A stretch of DNA of 24,163 bases from Chara braunii (lineage: Eukaryota > Streptophyta > Charophyceae > Charales > Characeae), in contig BFEA01000024.1 in NCBI GenBank assembly GCA_003427395.1, forward strand, positions 2,878,685 through 2,902,847, in the 5' to 3' direction. Positions 9,001 through 18,298 of this stretch are shown piece after piece; within the stretch, counting starts at the first letter, position 1, and every line of letters starts with the position of its first letter. A model generated the notes under the pieces. That model ran no database searches and was not told the origin of the DNA. It saw only the letters and a list, made by a program, of their open reading frames with translations. A program made the translations under genes and the position numbers.

Positions 9001-11288
9001 GAAGGAGCACGCTTGACCTCTACATGAGTCATCACCTGCTCCTCTCCCTCATGGTCTCTTTCTCTCGCTCATTTTGCTGCAGCTCCTTCAGCTACCCTCA
9101 AGGATCTCGCAAGCAAACTCCCATGTCCCAATGCCAACTCAATCCCATGTCTGACCCAGAATGATGGCGGAGCGTATAGGGTCACCCTCACGATTACACA
9201 ATCCTGATCATCATTAAATCCAGACTCGATGCAGGCGAAGATATCCATATTCATCTGTACGACCACCATGAAGAAATATATTCCCCCTCGTTAACCCGTC
9301 TTGGCAATGACATCTCGAGTCCGCCTTCCCTCTCAACTGGCAAGGCCATATTGGGGTATTCCCTAGCGTAAGGCATCCTGAGTTGCCTTAGCTATGTCTG
9401 GGTTCTGCCCATCACAGACAAATGTTCAGCATACGTCTTCCATTATTATGCTGATAATCGCGTCATACGATATCAACTACTAAAGCTTTAACCTCAAGTC
9501 ATCTTTCACTAAGTTCATCATTTCCAGTATTCATGACCATCCAACTTAGAAAAACTTATAGTGGTAATATATCATAATAATCATTCATTCACAAATATCA
9601 AAAATATTTTATAATAATAATAACTCTTGGAAAATAATGTATCACCTTAGCAGTTGGCAAACAGCAATGCTCATGAAAATCAAATGCATCATACTTAGAC
9701 TACTAGTCAATTACCAGAAACATATACAACTATTTCACAATGATAAGCTTACATCATCAGGTACATCATATGATAGATATGTCATGATTAAGGATGGAAT
9801 TGCCAACCAATAGCATTCTCAGACATAATAACAACCAACGTATCACACTTTACTCCCCAGCTTTGACAAAGGTATACTGTGGCGAGGGGCAGTGTAATCC
9901 TTTTTAGAATGGATAACATCTTAAACCCTTAATCCCCGCTCAAGGATTAAGCCTCACTGCTGTTCCCTCCGATTCTAGCATTTGTTCCTTGCAGACCTTT
10001 GTCAACAAAGTAAACAACCTTACCACACACGCTCCGGGATGTATTATCCCGACCTGTGCTGGTAAACCCACTTGTCGCAAAGAAATTTAGGGATTCACCC
10101 CCTACTTTCCTGCAGCACGTAGTAGTTGTCTCCCTCATGCACCAAAGTCTAGCAAGGTCCAAACACTTTCCTCCTTTTCAGTAGTAGTGTGGTTATTTTA
10201 TCCAAGGAGATACAACAACAACATCCCACTATGGACCAAGAACATAGTTCCGGCGTGGGTCTCACTACTACTTACAAGACAATTTATAACTTCTTCAAAG
10301 TCATTATTCAGGGAAACAATAACATAGGATTGCAACCTTCCTACGGGTAGACTTTACACATTAACCACTCCATGAGACAAATTCTTATTCAAGGAAGCGA
10401 TCACTCCATTCACCTCTGAATCCGCATGAGACGTGGATTCTGGGCAATATCTTTACCCCTCTTTGAAGAACAATCCAAACATATAACCTCATCAGCAAGT
10501 CATAAATCGATATTTGGACTTGAGACATTCATATAAATCCTTACAGATTGATAGGTTCAAACCGGTACTTCGGATAGATAACCTATATGAATATCATCAA
10601 GAAGGATGATCATCAGCAAAACGACACCAAACATATAACCTCACATAGATAAACACAAAACAAGCTTATCCACAATAAAATCTGGCATATAAATTTAACA
10701 TATAACTTAGAAGAAACCCCTTGAGAAGAATAGTCTCAAGTCCTTAGTTCAAACTTCATATAATTTTCAAGTGGATGGTCCAACAAAAAAAGCTCAAGGG
10801 AAGGTCTAACTTACCTACACCCGATTTCCCTATCGAGGGTACGCAGGATATACTAAGTGTTAGTCCATTCATTTTTACTCTGACTGCCCATAGGATCAAA
10901 TATTCCTTTCGCAGGGCAGATGTCGTGCAAATCTACTATCTTTCATGGTTTAGATAGATTAGTCAACCACTTAGAACTCAGTCCGCCAGCTTGTAGCCAA
11001 TACATATACAGTCTCGTTCTTTAGCGCCTGTGCCCCTACTTCCTACTTTCATGCCACCAAGGAGATGCACTCTGAGTCATGCAAAGATCTTACCCAGCAG
11101 TACTACCTTTTCACGGTAAGTTTTCTTTCTCTCCCTTAGTCCCCCAAGCAACAGCAGGTTCGATGGCGAATGGATCCGGCCACTTTAAGTGTCCTTATAC
11201 ATCCAGAAAACAGTAGTGACTTAACTCCCATGACGAGGACGACTGCCGCATGAGCAGTGTGGCCACAATCACGGTGGTATTGATGGAG
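9001..11288. other. Unassigned region
   Basis: About 2.3 kb without a recognisable gene. Minus-strand frames at 9069-9269 (66 codons) and 9947-10162 (71 codons) read as plausible but unidentifiable peptides. They may be fragments of a decayed minus-strand gene, but no motif supports this. AT-rich stretches lie at 9590-9630 and 10660-10760. Confidence 0.4.
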
Positions 11289-11340
11289 ATCAGCGGATAA
11301 CGGGCAGCCTGCCCCTGCCCTTGCCCTGTTATCCGCCGAT
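11289..11340. repeat. Large near-perfect hairpin
   Basis: The arm at 11289-11306 (ATCAGCGGATAACGGGCA) pairs with 11322-11340 (TGCCCTGTTATCCGCCGAT) with one mismatch and one bulged base, around a C-rich 15-nt loop. At about 17 pairs it is the longest stem in the window. No flanking coding or terminator context explains it. It could be the terminal part of a foldback element. Confidence 0.8.
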
Positions 11341-12071
11341 GTGCCTAATGAGGATGAATCTTCCGCTAGACCGCGGAGAGATACATTCCGTTTTTACTTC
11401 GTCCCCTACATGCAGCTCCTTCTCTTGCTAACCCCTCATCTACTAATCCTATGGCCAAACTAACTTCACTATCCTACTCGCTGCTATAGAAAACCCCAGT
11501 TAGCACCCCCTCCTTGCAGGATTCCCTCCGGAAGCGAGTGGGATGTGCGTTTTCCACTTCCTTCCTCCTTCGCCCCTCCTTCCGCCATGTCTTCGCACAA
11601 CTCCCTTCCTCACATTCTTCACTTTCCACTCTCTCTTTTGCCATTCTAACCTTACCATCCACTTCGCCCGGGGTCAAAACCCCAAGATCATCCCCTCCTT
11701 CGTCTAAATTCAGCCAGAAACGAGGGAGTTAGCACTTTCTCGTTCTCGCATCTTTCTCACTCCCGCCATCTTCCGCGCGGTCCTTCTTTCACTAGTCTCC
11801 TTTTCTACTAACTTTCTCTTAAAACTAACATCGTAACTAGATTCGCAGACCCCCAAAACCCCTATCTAGATTCTTTCCTCTCCCGTTTCCATCAATAAAC
11901 GGGCAGGATACACATGTTTAGCTCCGACATAGCCATTTCCACATGCCCGCATGCATCTGGGGCGACTTCGCGCCTAGATTCATCCTTCTGTTTTTTGTTT
12001 TCTGTTTTCTGCTCGTAGTCTACGTCCTCCCTCTTGCGCCCGCTTTGCCTCTGCCGCTGCCTACCTCACTT
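11341..12071. other. Unassigned, pyrimidine-rich sequence
   Basis: The plus strand is rich in C and T (TTCCTCC-like stretches from 11500 to 11830). The open frames here (11514-11732 and its complement 11474-11677, and the start of 11943-12248) owe their openness to composition and show no motifs. Confidence 0.4.
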
Positions 12072-12180
12072 CTCTCTTCACCGCCCTTTGGGCCTCCCGC
12101 TGCTTCGCTACCTCAGCACTCCCGCTCTCTCTTCCTAGCCCTTTGGGCCTCCTTCCCCACAGCGCTCCGCTCTGTCTTCG
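12072..12180. repeat. Two-copy 55-bp direct repeat
   Basis: CTCTCTTC followed by CCCTTTGGGCCTCC occurs twice, with the second word at 12084-12097 and 12139-12152, an offset of 55 bp. The sequences between them are partly similar. This is a small tandem duplication within a CT-rich tract. Confidence 0.6.
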
Positions 12181-13496
12181 CGGCTCCCCAATCCACTCCG
12201 ACATCGGATGCCGCTCTCGACAGCAGCGGGCCCCGTGGTGGTCAGTGAGATGGCTTACCACCCCAGCTATCCTGAGAGGAACCTCAGAGGGGCCAGCTAC
12301 TAACGGGTTCGATTGGCTTCGCCCCTATACCCAAGTCCGACGAAATGTGCACACGTCCGTACCGTTGCGGCCTCCACCACAGCCCCTCTAGCCCGCCCTG
12401 CTAAGGCGGAGCTCACTACCTTTCGGGTCTCCAACGGGCAGTTCACACGCAGGTCACGGCCACAGTGTCGGAGCGCAGTCCTGCTGTAGGCTCCTAGCAT
12501 GGCCCCTGGTGCAGCAGGTCCCGGCGTAGATCTTGGTGGCAGTTGCAAATATTCAAATGAGAACTTTGAGAACCAAAGTGGAACGAGTCCCGAGGATGCA
12601 GCCCGAGCAGAGCAGCGTGGTGCGCTTCCTCACAGTGCCTCGGCTCACTCCGGCCAAGCACAGTCTGCTCTTCTTCAGGTCCCGGCGGGCATATTCACAC
12701 TCAACCCTACCACAGCAGACTCGTGGCCGGCGGATGGTGCACCCACAAAAGGCACCCGCCATTCGGGCTCTCCCGCCTCGTGGGCTAATCTCCTACCGGT
12801 TCGCATACACGTTGACTTCCTCAATCCGCGTCCGAAGACGGACAACATAGAGGATTCTCGTCAGCATCCCAAACACACAGGAACCCGAACTCATGCCCGT
12901 TTCCCGTTAGTCTACCGGTGTATCAACCGAACCAGCCCCGTCGGTCTCAGAACCGATTACCAACAAAGACAAAATTTAATAATAAAATTAACTATTAAAA
13001 ATAAAAATTTAAAACACTGAACTGAATAAAAACCGGACCGTGGCTTCGATGCCGCTTACCTCGTTTATCATGCAGAAGTCTCACCGTTGTCGAAGCCGTC
13101 CTCCGTATGTAAGCGCAGGTCACCGGCAGGCCCCCCAATTAAAGGATAATAATTTTTTTATCATAATTTAAATCAGAAATAAATAAATAAATAAAAATCT
13201 GATTGGCGATCGCGCCGGTTCTTCAGTCATCAACAATTTAAATCACGCGCGCCTCAAGCCTGCGCGCTCACACACTCTCTATCCTAGTCCATCATTCAGT
13301 CAACGCAAACCACAGATACCGCTGCGACTCGCGCGGTATACTCAATCTTTAAATCAGGCTTATTTTCTGTCATCTGCAAAAACCAGGGCGGAAACCCCCT
13401 TGTACAGGTATTCGCACTGACAGCGTGACTGGGTCAGATTTGATGGTCTTGCCCCCTCTCCTCAAAACTCCTTCTCATGAAAAAGGTTTTCGTTGA
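12181..13496. other. Unassigned, GC-rich then AT-rich
   Basis: A 173-codon plus frame (12499-13020) overlaps other open frames on both strands. It ends in a lysine- and isoleucine-rich tail encoded by an AT-rich patch and has no domain, so I do not call it a gene. At 13171-13204 AATCAGA and TCTGATT form a perfect inverted repeat enclosing an (AAAT)n tract (about 13178-13197). No further feature is supported. Confidence 0.4.
13171..13204. repeat. Inverted repeat enclosing an (AAAT)n tract
   Basis: Seven-base arms AATCAGA (13171-13177) and TCTGATT (13198-13204) flank about 20 bp of AAAT repeat. The arms are exact reverse complements. Confidence 0.65.
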
Positions 13497-13937
13497 TTGT
13501 TGTTAATGAAATTGTGCCTCTCACATGAAAACGAGCTCGCAAAGAAGGGGCGGAAAATGTTCTTACTGACTAGGAATGAGCCCCCGCAAAGACGCAGAGT
13601 TCTAGTTGGTCAACGAGTGAAAGCTGGCCTGGAAAGTTGTGGAGGAAATGACGTGGACGACTGCCTGATGGGCAAGACTCAACGCATCTTGAGAAAGATT
13701 ACGTACCTCCTTGTAAAACACTTAATTGATGGAGATTAAAAGGGGTTAAAAATTGTGGGAGGAAGTGCCTTTTGTAGAAGTGCCCCCTTGTCAGTCTCCA
13801 CCTTGCTCGAGAATCACCTTCTCGGGGAAAATCTCACTGCGCAGAAAGGTCGGGAGTCTCAGATTAAGGAGAAGCCAACAGACTTGCTCACTGCTGGATG
13901 CGTTGAGTACTGTTTGAACGGAGTTTTCTGTTAACGG
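13497..13937 (+). pseudogene. Decayed reading frame of unknown protein
   Basis: A single plus-strand frame stays open for about 147 codons with only one internal stop, TAA at 13737-13739. The first 80 codons encode a basic, charged peptide (Met at 13506). After the stop the same frame continues for some 60 codons with ordinary protein-like composition, including LLTAGCVEYCLNGVFC, before TAA at about 13935. Another protein-like stretch follows in a shifted frame near 13945-14030. I recognise no family. It could be a decayed exon or transposon fragment. A perfect hairpin CGAGAA/TTCTCG lies inside at 13808-13824. Confidence 0.3.
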
Positions 13938-14409
13938 TGCTCAGGGGCATCGGATGAGCAGGTTAAACTGGCATTGGTGATATGTTCATTTACCATGACT
14001 CTTTCTTCTTGTACTCGTCTAAAGAAGAGCTACTAGCAAGTAAGATTGGACTCAGTTTCCAAACCTCCTTGGCCCTCAAAGCCACGGGAAAAAAGAGGAA
14101 GCAGTTTTTTTCAAGTTGAAAACTGAAACTGATTTGTCGAGAATAATTGCATGTTCAACTTTGAAGTGCCTCTAAGCGATTTACAGCAAACATGCACGTT
14201 GTACCCCCAACGCTGCACTAAACAATCAAAGTTTTACATTACTGCCTAATAATAGTAGTCTTCAATGCCTAATCAGTCAGCCCATTAGCGACGACAAATC
14301 AGGCCCGGTAATTGCCGCGGACCACACCCACAGGTCAGAATGACCTCCAATGATACCCAACGCAGAGTGTAACGTGTAATTAGTCATCAACAAGCTCTAG
14401 TTGAACTAG
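13938..14409. other. Unassigned sequence
   Basis: A short protein-like stretch in a shifted frame (about 13945-14030) may continue the preceding decayed frame. The rest shows no feature I can support. Confidence 0.4.
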
Positions 14410-14849
14410 TTGTCTCTGCCCATGTTCGCTTGCGTGCGCTCAGTTCTGATATCAGATCATCTACCTCGAGCTCAGCACGCTCTGCACGAGTTATTTGTGC
14501 AACACTCCAAAGTAAAGTTATCTGGGGCGAGCACGTGGTCGGACTCGATCAATAGACGATATAGAGTTGAGGGTCGTGCTAAGACCCATTGCGGTATGGT
14601 CTACTCATCTACTAGGACCTACTACTTGCGGAAACTGTGAGGAGCGACGAGATTCTAGTGGTAAAGTGTACACTAGTCCGAAACGAGAGAGAGGGATGGG
14701 AAGAGGAAACATGTAAAGACATGGAAAAACACAGACTAATTCAGAGGGAGTTTGCAGCCGGGACAGTGGGGGTAAGAAAGTATATTGAGTATGTAATTTA
14801 CTTCTACAGGCCTGATGGCAAACTGCACAGTACCAGTTCATTGCTATAG
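14410..14849 (+). pseudogene. Two short frames of unknown protein(s)
   Basis: A 76-codon frame (14410-14640, starting ATG-less with TTG) is followed with a 4-base overlap by a 70-codon frame (14637-14849) in another register. The second encodes a charged peptide ending in an aromatic-rich stretch (VRKYIEYVIYFYRPDGK) that looks like real protein. Both may come from one decayed gene broken by a frameshift at about 14640. No domain is recognised. The complement is also open over much of the second frame, so chance is possible. Confidence 0.25.
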
Positions 14850-15014
14850 AGTGTGGAATGGGTTGGGGCATACCGTGCATGAACTCAGTAATGCCTGAAT
14901 TACCGTCTCCTGAAATCTATCAGCATTTTAACAAGCAAGCACTTTTCCACAGTCAGCAGTTTCTTTTGTGGTATTATGACTTGTGAACCAACGATTCTGT
15001 GATCCAATACATTA

Positions 15015-15205
15015 ACGCTCATTTGGACGACACTCGGACAATTTTCAGAATACATTCAGAGTACATTCAGACAATTTTCAGAATACATCCAGACGACACT
15101 CAGACAATTTTCAGAATACATTCAGAGTGCATTCAGACAATTTTCATAATACGTTCAGACGACATTCATACAATTTTCATAATACATTCGGACGATTTTC
15201 AGGGA
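15015..15205 (+). repeat. 33-bp minisatellite, five to six units
   Basis: The word GACAATTTTCA recurs at 15037, 15070, 15103, 15136 and (as TACAATTTTCA) 15169, each exactly 33 bp apart, followed by a shortened unit at 15191. A full unit is of the form CATTCAGACGACACTCAGAC plus AATTTTCAGAATA. As 33 is divisible by three, the array reads as an 11-residue repeat (TIFRIHSEYIQ, TIFRIHPDDTQ, TIFRIHSECIQ and so on) inside a frame open from 14999 to 15277. That frame has a GTG start and no flanking domain. Whether it is translated is unknown. Confidence 0.85.
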
Positions 15206-15367
15206 AATCTCAAGCAGCACTCAAACAGTGTTCAAACACCATTCAGACGACATTTCAATGGCTCGTTCATCTCGTAACGATTGTCGTCTATTCAGTGAGT
15301 AGCAATTAATTCAACCTGCAGCAGACATCCTTCAGTCAAAATCCATTTTCTCTCCTTCTACCAGAAA
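15206..15367 (+). other. Spacer between minisatellite and module R1
   Basis: Minisatellite-like words (TTCAGACGACATTTCA near 15241) fade out here. No other feature is visible before the R1 reading frame. Confidence 0.4.
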
Positions 15368-16036
15368 GTGCCTTGTTTGATTGAGCCCATGAGAGAAATC
15401 AACCCCTTTTCAGTCGAGCAGTCTGTCCTCGACAGTCTCAATCAGATAGCCTCAAAGGAAAGTTTTCCGTACAGTTATGTCAAGATTGACGGTTTCAAGC
15501 GGGAAAATTTGTCAATCTTCGTCGTTCTTACAAAATTTGCAGGAGGCGCTGTAAGGGACCTGCGGGTATATCTGAAGAAAGGGAATGAGACACATCCGCA
15601 CTTTGACGCTGTTTGGGTGGCAGCAACGAGGTTCGTATAATGGAAAGTTGAGAGACTCAAGGCGGAATCGAGGTTGGTCTACAACTTTGGCCCCAAGCTC
15701 TTTACACTCTAGCCCAAACCTCTGGTTCCTTACTACTTCACTGACGGATCATGCTGGGGTGATCTTGTAGACCTGGCCAAGAGGTACGTCTCCCCTGCAG
15801 TAATTGATTACGAAGCAGTGACCGAGCCATCCGAGTTCTCACATCTCAGACGAGGTATCTTATCTCTGCCATATCTTCCTACACTATGGGAGGAGTTTTT
15901 TGCTATGGTTGATTTCCGCATTATGGGACTTGGATGGAAGTGTTCAGAGCTCGCAGGCTTCAGGTGGCTCTATATTCAGAGGCCACAGACTCAGAAAGTA
16001 CGGAGACATGGCAAGAAGCCCAAACGACAGATATAG
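15368..16036 (+). pseudogene. Decayed copy of unknown repeated module (R1)
   Basis: One plus-strand frame runs for 223 codons with two stops only, TAA at 15638-15640 and TAG at 15710-15712. Its first part (QSVLDSLNQIASKESFPYSY, then VVLTKFAGGAVRDLRVYLKK) matches part A of three modules downstream (16863, 17356, 17807). Its second part (PKPLVPYYFTDGSCWGDLVD and onward) matches their part B, with a proline-rich start and an aromatic/acidic patch before a long hydrophobic stretch. The frame then continues beyond the shared module to 16036. The family is unknown to me. R1 lies upstream of the probable LTR end and PBS, unlike the other copies, so it may belong to an adjacent truncated element, to a long LTR, or to a host gene captured by the element. 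Confidence 0.5.
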
Positions 16037-16534
16037 AAATGAGAGATTGAGTGTGGATTTCAGAGGGACGAATGGAGAGTCTTGATTGGTGTTGGTCATG
16101 CTCTCTTCCATATGTACTTCCTGAGACTATTATGAGTTTTCATTCTTCCCTTATTCATTCCACTCTGTCATTGCTCGAGTCAGTCGGTCTTGCTTCTTGC
16201 ATTTTTGTCTTTGCTTGATGGATGTTTTCTTGGATGATTCTGTCACTGTTCTCAAAATCGGATTGGCATAATTGATGCATGCATAACGCTCCGCAATTTA
16301 TGATTATTATTTGTAGGATTCTTTGCTGTTCTGAATCAAAATAAAAGATTCCTAAGACCGGGGACCGGCGAAGACCGCAAATGAAGGGTCTCGCTTGAAG
16401 CCGGACGCACACAACAGGAAAGGGTTTGCTTTAATTAATTTATTTTATTTATTGCAATCACATATAAAACCCTGCGTCACAGCCTATTGGCTTTCCGATC
16501 ACCCGAAGTGGCATGACTGGGAAAAAGTGCGACA
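16037..16534 (+). mobile_element. Probable 5' LTR (3' part; left edge undefined)
   Basis: The LTR is inferred from position. It ends just before the primer-binding site, at or near ACA (16532-16534) followed by AAAA, and contains a TATA box 71 bases before that end. No second LTR lies in the window, so the left boundary, length and target-site duplication cannot be set; the start given is only the end of R1. The sequence is non-coding apart from small frames and includes AT-rich patches at 16430-16455. An AATAAA word lies at 16339-16344, upstream of the TATA box, so it is not an obvious polyadenylation signal for transcripts starting there. Confidence 0.45.
16461..16471 (+). promoter_or_regulatory. 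TATA box of the LTR
   Basis: CATATAAAACC lies 68 bases before the primer-binding site, the position expected for the LTR core promoter. It is preceded by an AT-rich stretch. Confidence 0.5.
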
Positions 16535-16538
16535 AAAA

Positions 16539-16556
16539 TGACGCCGTTGTCGGGGA
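16539..16556 (+). promoter_or_regulatory. Primer-binding site, tRNA-Asp type
   Basis: TGACGCCGTTGTCGGGGA differs at two positions from TGGCGCCGTTGCCGGGGA, the complement of the 3' end of plant tRNA-Asp, used for priming by several plant Ty3/gypsy elements (known from memory). The short A-rich spacer before it, the TATA box 70-odd bases upstream and the gag-pol region downstream all agree with this role. The two mismatches fit the general decay of the element. Confidence 0.7.
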
Positions 16557-16576
16557 CATGAAAATTTTTCGTGTCC
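16554..16576 (+). repeat. Hairpin overlapping the PBS 3' end
   Basis: GGACATGAAAA pairs with TTTTCGTGTCC around a single base; the only non-Watson-Crick pair is a T-G wobble. The innermost A-T pairs would open to make an RNA loop. The stem shares three bases with the PBS, so folding and primer annealing would compete. Confidence 0.6.
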
Positions 16577-16634
16577 GGAACGAGTCTGGGTCAACAACAG
16601 CTTTAAGCTTTGATTAGGTCATGAGAACTGTTGA

Positions 16635-16860
16635 CAAATTTTGAAGTTTCAGGTTGATTCTAATGCTTTGATTGAGTTTTTGTACTCATGGAAGTCTCGG
16701 TTGCTAACTGAGATTTATCTCTTCTTGTGTGAGGTACCACATTGGGACGAAAGAGGAGACTGATATTAATTGCTGGAGAGAATCGAGTTTGATATCAGGT
16801 ATGCTCTATTACCTCCCAATACACTGAAGGAATTGAAAGAAAGAGAGCAGATATAATAAA
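16635..16860 (+). pseudogene. ORF0 N-terminal segment
   Basis: In the same frame as module R2, about 42 codons are open from 16635 to a TGA at about 16761, with protein-like composition (DSNALIEFLYSWKSRLLTEI, then LCEVPHWDERG). After TGA and TAA the frame resumes (LLERIEFDIRYALLPPNTLK), with further stops just before R2. The TTG/ATG starts nearby are in other frames, so the true start is not visible. The function is unknown. Shared frame and continuity suggest it once preceded R2 in one protein. Confidence 0.4.
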
Positions 16861-16862
16861 GA

Positions 16863-17411
16863 CAAAATCTGGTCGAAAGTGCATTGAAAGAGATATCCAA
16901 ACTCACCTCCAATGGGATATTTTCTTATCGATATGAGGGTTGTTGGGGCTATCACTCCTGTGGCTCGACCATCTGCGTAGTACTGACTCACTTTTTGGGA
17001 GGAGATATCTATGATATCTGCTCATACGTCAAAGAAGGAGACAGCAAAGAAGGTGAGGACTTTAATTGGTTATGAGGGATTGTGACCCAATTTATCTATG
17101 ATGAGAAGGCAAATCTGATCAAGCAAAAGAAGAGAGTGGAATGGGGTGTAATGTCAGTAATATATGAGACTGTTTCAATCCCTCCTATACCTGACAGCTA
17201 TTGTGATGGGACTAACTGGTTGCCAATTATCAGCATGGTACTGACATGGGAGAAAATAACTGATGGTCATGAAAATCAAAGAGGCTTCAACGAAGGAAAT
17301 CAGACAGAGAAGGTTGAAATTTGGCAGAGGTTCAGGCCGAAGTCAAGAAAAAGTCGAGTGTCTCCTAAAGTCACTGAATACTTTAAGCAAGAGAGAGGTG
17401 TTCTCATATGA
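16863..17411 (+). pseudogene. ORF0 repeated module R2
   Basis: A single frame of about 182 codons is interrupted once, by TGA at 17073-17075. Part A has SALKEISKLTSNGIFSYRYE followed by VVLTHFLGGDIYDICSYVKE. Part B has VSIPPIPDSYCDGTNWLPII and a charged tail. The pattern is a helical (S/L)LxSLNxI segment, an (I/F)xY strand, a hydrophobic VLTxF strand with Asp and Tyr, and a proline-rich PPxPD-like segment before a Trp/hydrophobic helix. R1, R3 and R4 share it. No known domain is recognised. Confidence 0.5.
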
Positions 17412-17744
17412 GGCTTGTATGATATGAGATGGTCGGGAGCGAATGGGAGCAGGAAAAATTATATGTACTGACATTCTATTTCACAGACCTAGATGTATAT
17501 GATGTGAGAATTTATGTCTCAAAGGAAAGGAGTACTGAAGCAGTGTATGAGAGATGCTTTGGATTTGCTGAAGAGCAAGAGAGATTTGAGAGGGAAAATA
17601 ATAACTTCACCGGATCTACTCGATTTTACTGTCTTTGAGGGATTTTCCGCTCCTCCCTTGCCCGATATAAATTTGTCAAGAGATAATTGGTTTGCAGTGA
17701 TTGAGTTTGCTCTGAAAGTGAAACGAGACCAAATAGTCAGATGA
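17356..17744 (+). pseudogene. ORF0 repeated module R3 (frameshifted)
   Basis: The module is spread over three frames. ECLLKSLNTLSKREVFSYEA lies at 17356-17415. EKLYVLTFYFTDLDVYDVRI lies in the frame open from 17429 to 17638. The proline-rich part B with DNWFAVIEFALKVKR lies in the frame ending with TGA at 17742-17744. Aligned with R4, the pieces fall in the same order without large gaps, so at least two small indels broke the copy. It overlaps the end of the R2 frame in another register. Confidence 0.5.
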
Positions 17745-17806
17745 GTCGACGCTATGTACCCGAAAGAGAGAAACCCTGACTTAGACTGATAAGAGGCCAT
17801 GGAGGG

Positions 17807-18244
17807 TTGAGTAAGGTTGAATCAGATAAATTGTTAGATTCCTTTAATTCTATAACGAGAAGAGTCATAATCCCCTATGAGATCGTGAGGTATGAGACCA
17901 TAAAGAAACCAGGGCGAGAACATGACAGTCTGTATGTTCTTACCTGTTATTTTATTGATCTTGATGAGTATGATATTGGGATTTATGTGCTGAAACAGAG
18001 ATTTAAAAAGTGTAGAAAAGGAGCGTGTTGGCAACGAGCGTTGAAGTTTGTACATGATGGGAAGAGAAGGCTAGAGCCAGAGGGAGATAATTTCTCCTTT
18101 AATACCTATGTTAGGCCTTTTGTTGGGATACCATCACCACCTGTTGAGGGACTTACATTCCCAAGATACAATGAGTCAATCATGATAGATCTTGTATGGA
18201 AAGTGAAGAGAGCCCAAGAAGAATACTCTCAGTACCTAGAATAA
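17807..18244 (+). CDS. ORF0 repeated module R4, least damaged copy (145 codons)
   Basis: This is the only module open from end to end. Part A begins DKLLDSFNSITRRVIIPYEI, continues LYVLTCYFIDLDEYDIGIYV and then a basic Lys/Arg/Cys stretch. Part B contains GIPSPPVEGLTFPRYNES and a hydrophobic helix with WKVKRAQEEYSQ, ending at a stop (18242-18244). The open frame starts with TTG, not ATG, and no in-frame ATG precedes part A. It is best read as an internal piece of a longer repeated protein rather than a separate gene. There is no signal peptide, zinc-binding pattern or catalytic motif I can name. The alternating hydrophobic strands suggest a compact alpha/beta fold, which is inference. Confidence 0.5.
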   Translation: MSKVESDKLLDSFNSITRRVIIPYEIVRYETIKKPGREHDSLYVLTCYFIDLDEYDIGIYVLKQRFKKCRKGACWQRALKFVHDGKRRLEPEGDNFSFNTYVRPFVGIPSPPVEGLTFPRYNESIMIDLVWKVKRAQEEYSQYLE

Positions 18245-18268
18245 CTACTATAAGAGGTAAACTTTATG

Positions 18269-18298
18269 AGGTGGTTAAGTTCCTGAACTTAACCACCT
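18269..18298. repeat. Perfect 14-bp inverted repeat
   Basis: AGGTGGTTAAGTTC, then CT, then GAACTTAACCACCT: 14 exact pairs around two bases. It sits directly after module R4, where part A of the next module would be expected. Confidence 0.85.

Noticed and set aside
11943-12248. Frame with a hydrophobic N-terminus resembling a signal peptide
   Set aside because: The hydrophobic stretch comes from CT-rich low-complexity DNA, the rest repeats a 55-bp duplication, and other frames are open too.
12300-12320. GGTTCGATTGG as a tRNA B box
   Set aside because: The box is incomplete, no cloverleaf or A box fits around it, and no other tRNA signal was found in the window.
12499-13020. 173-codon plus frame
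   Set aside because: No domain, several competing frames, and a tail made of AT-rich low-complexity codons.
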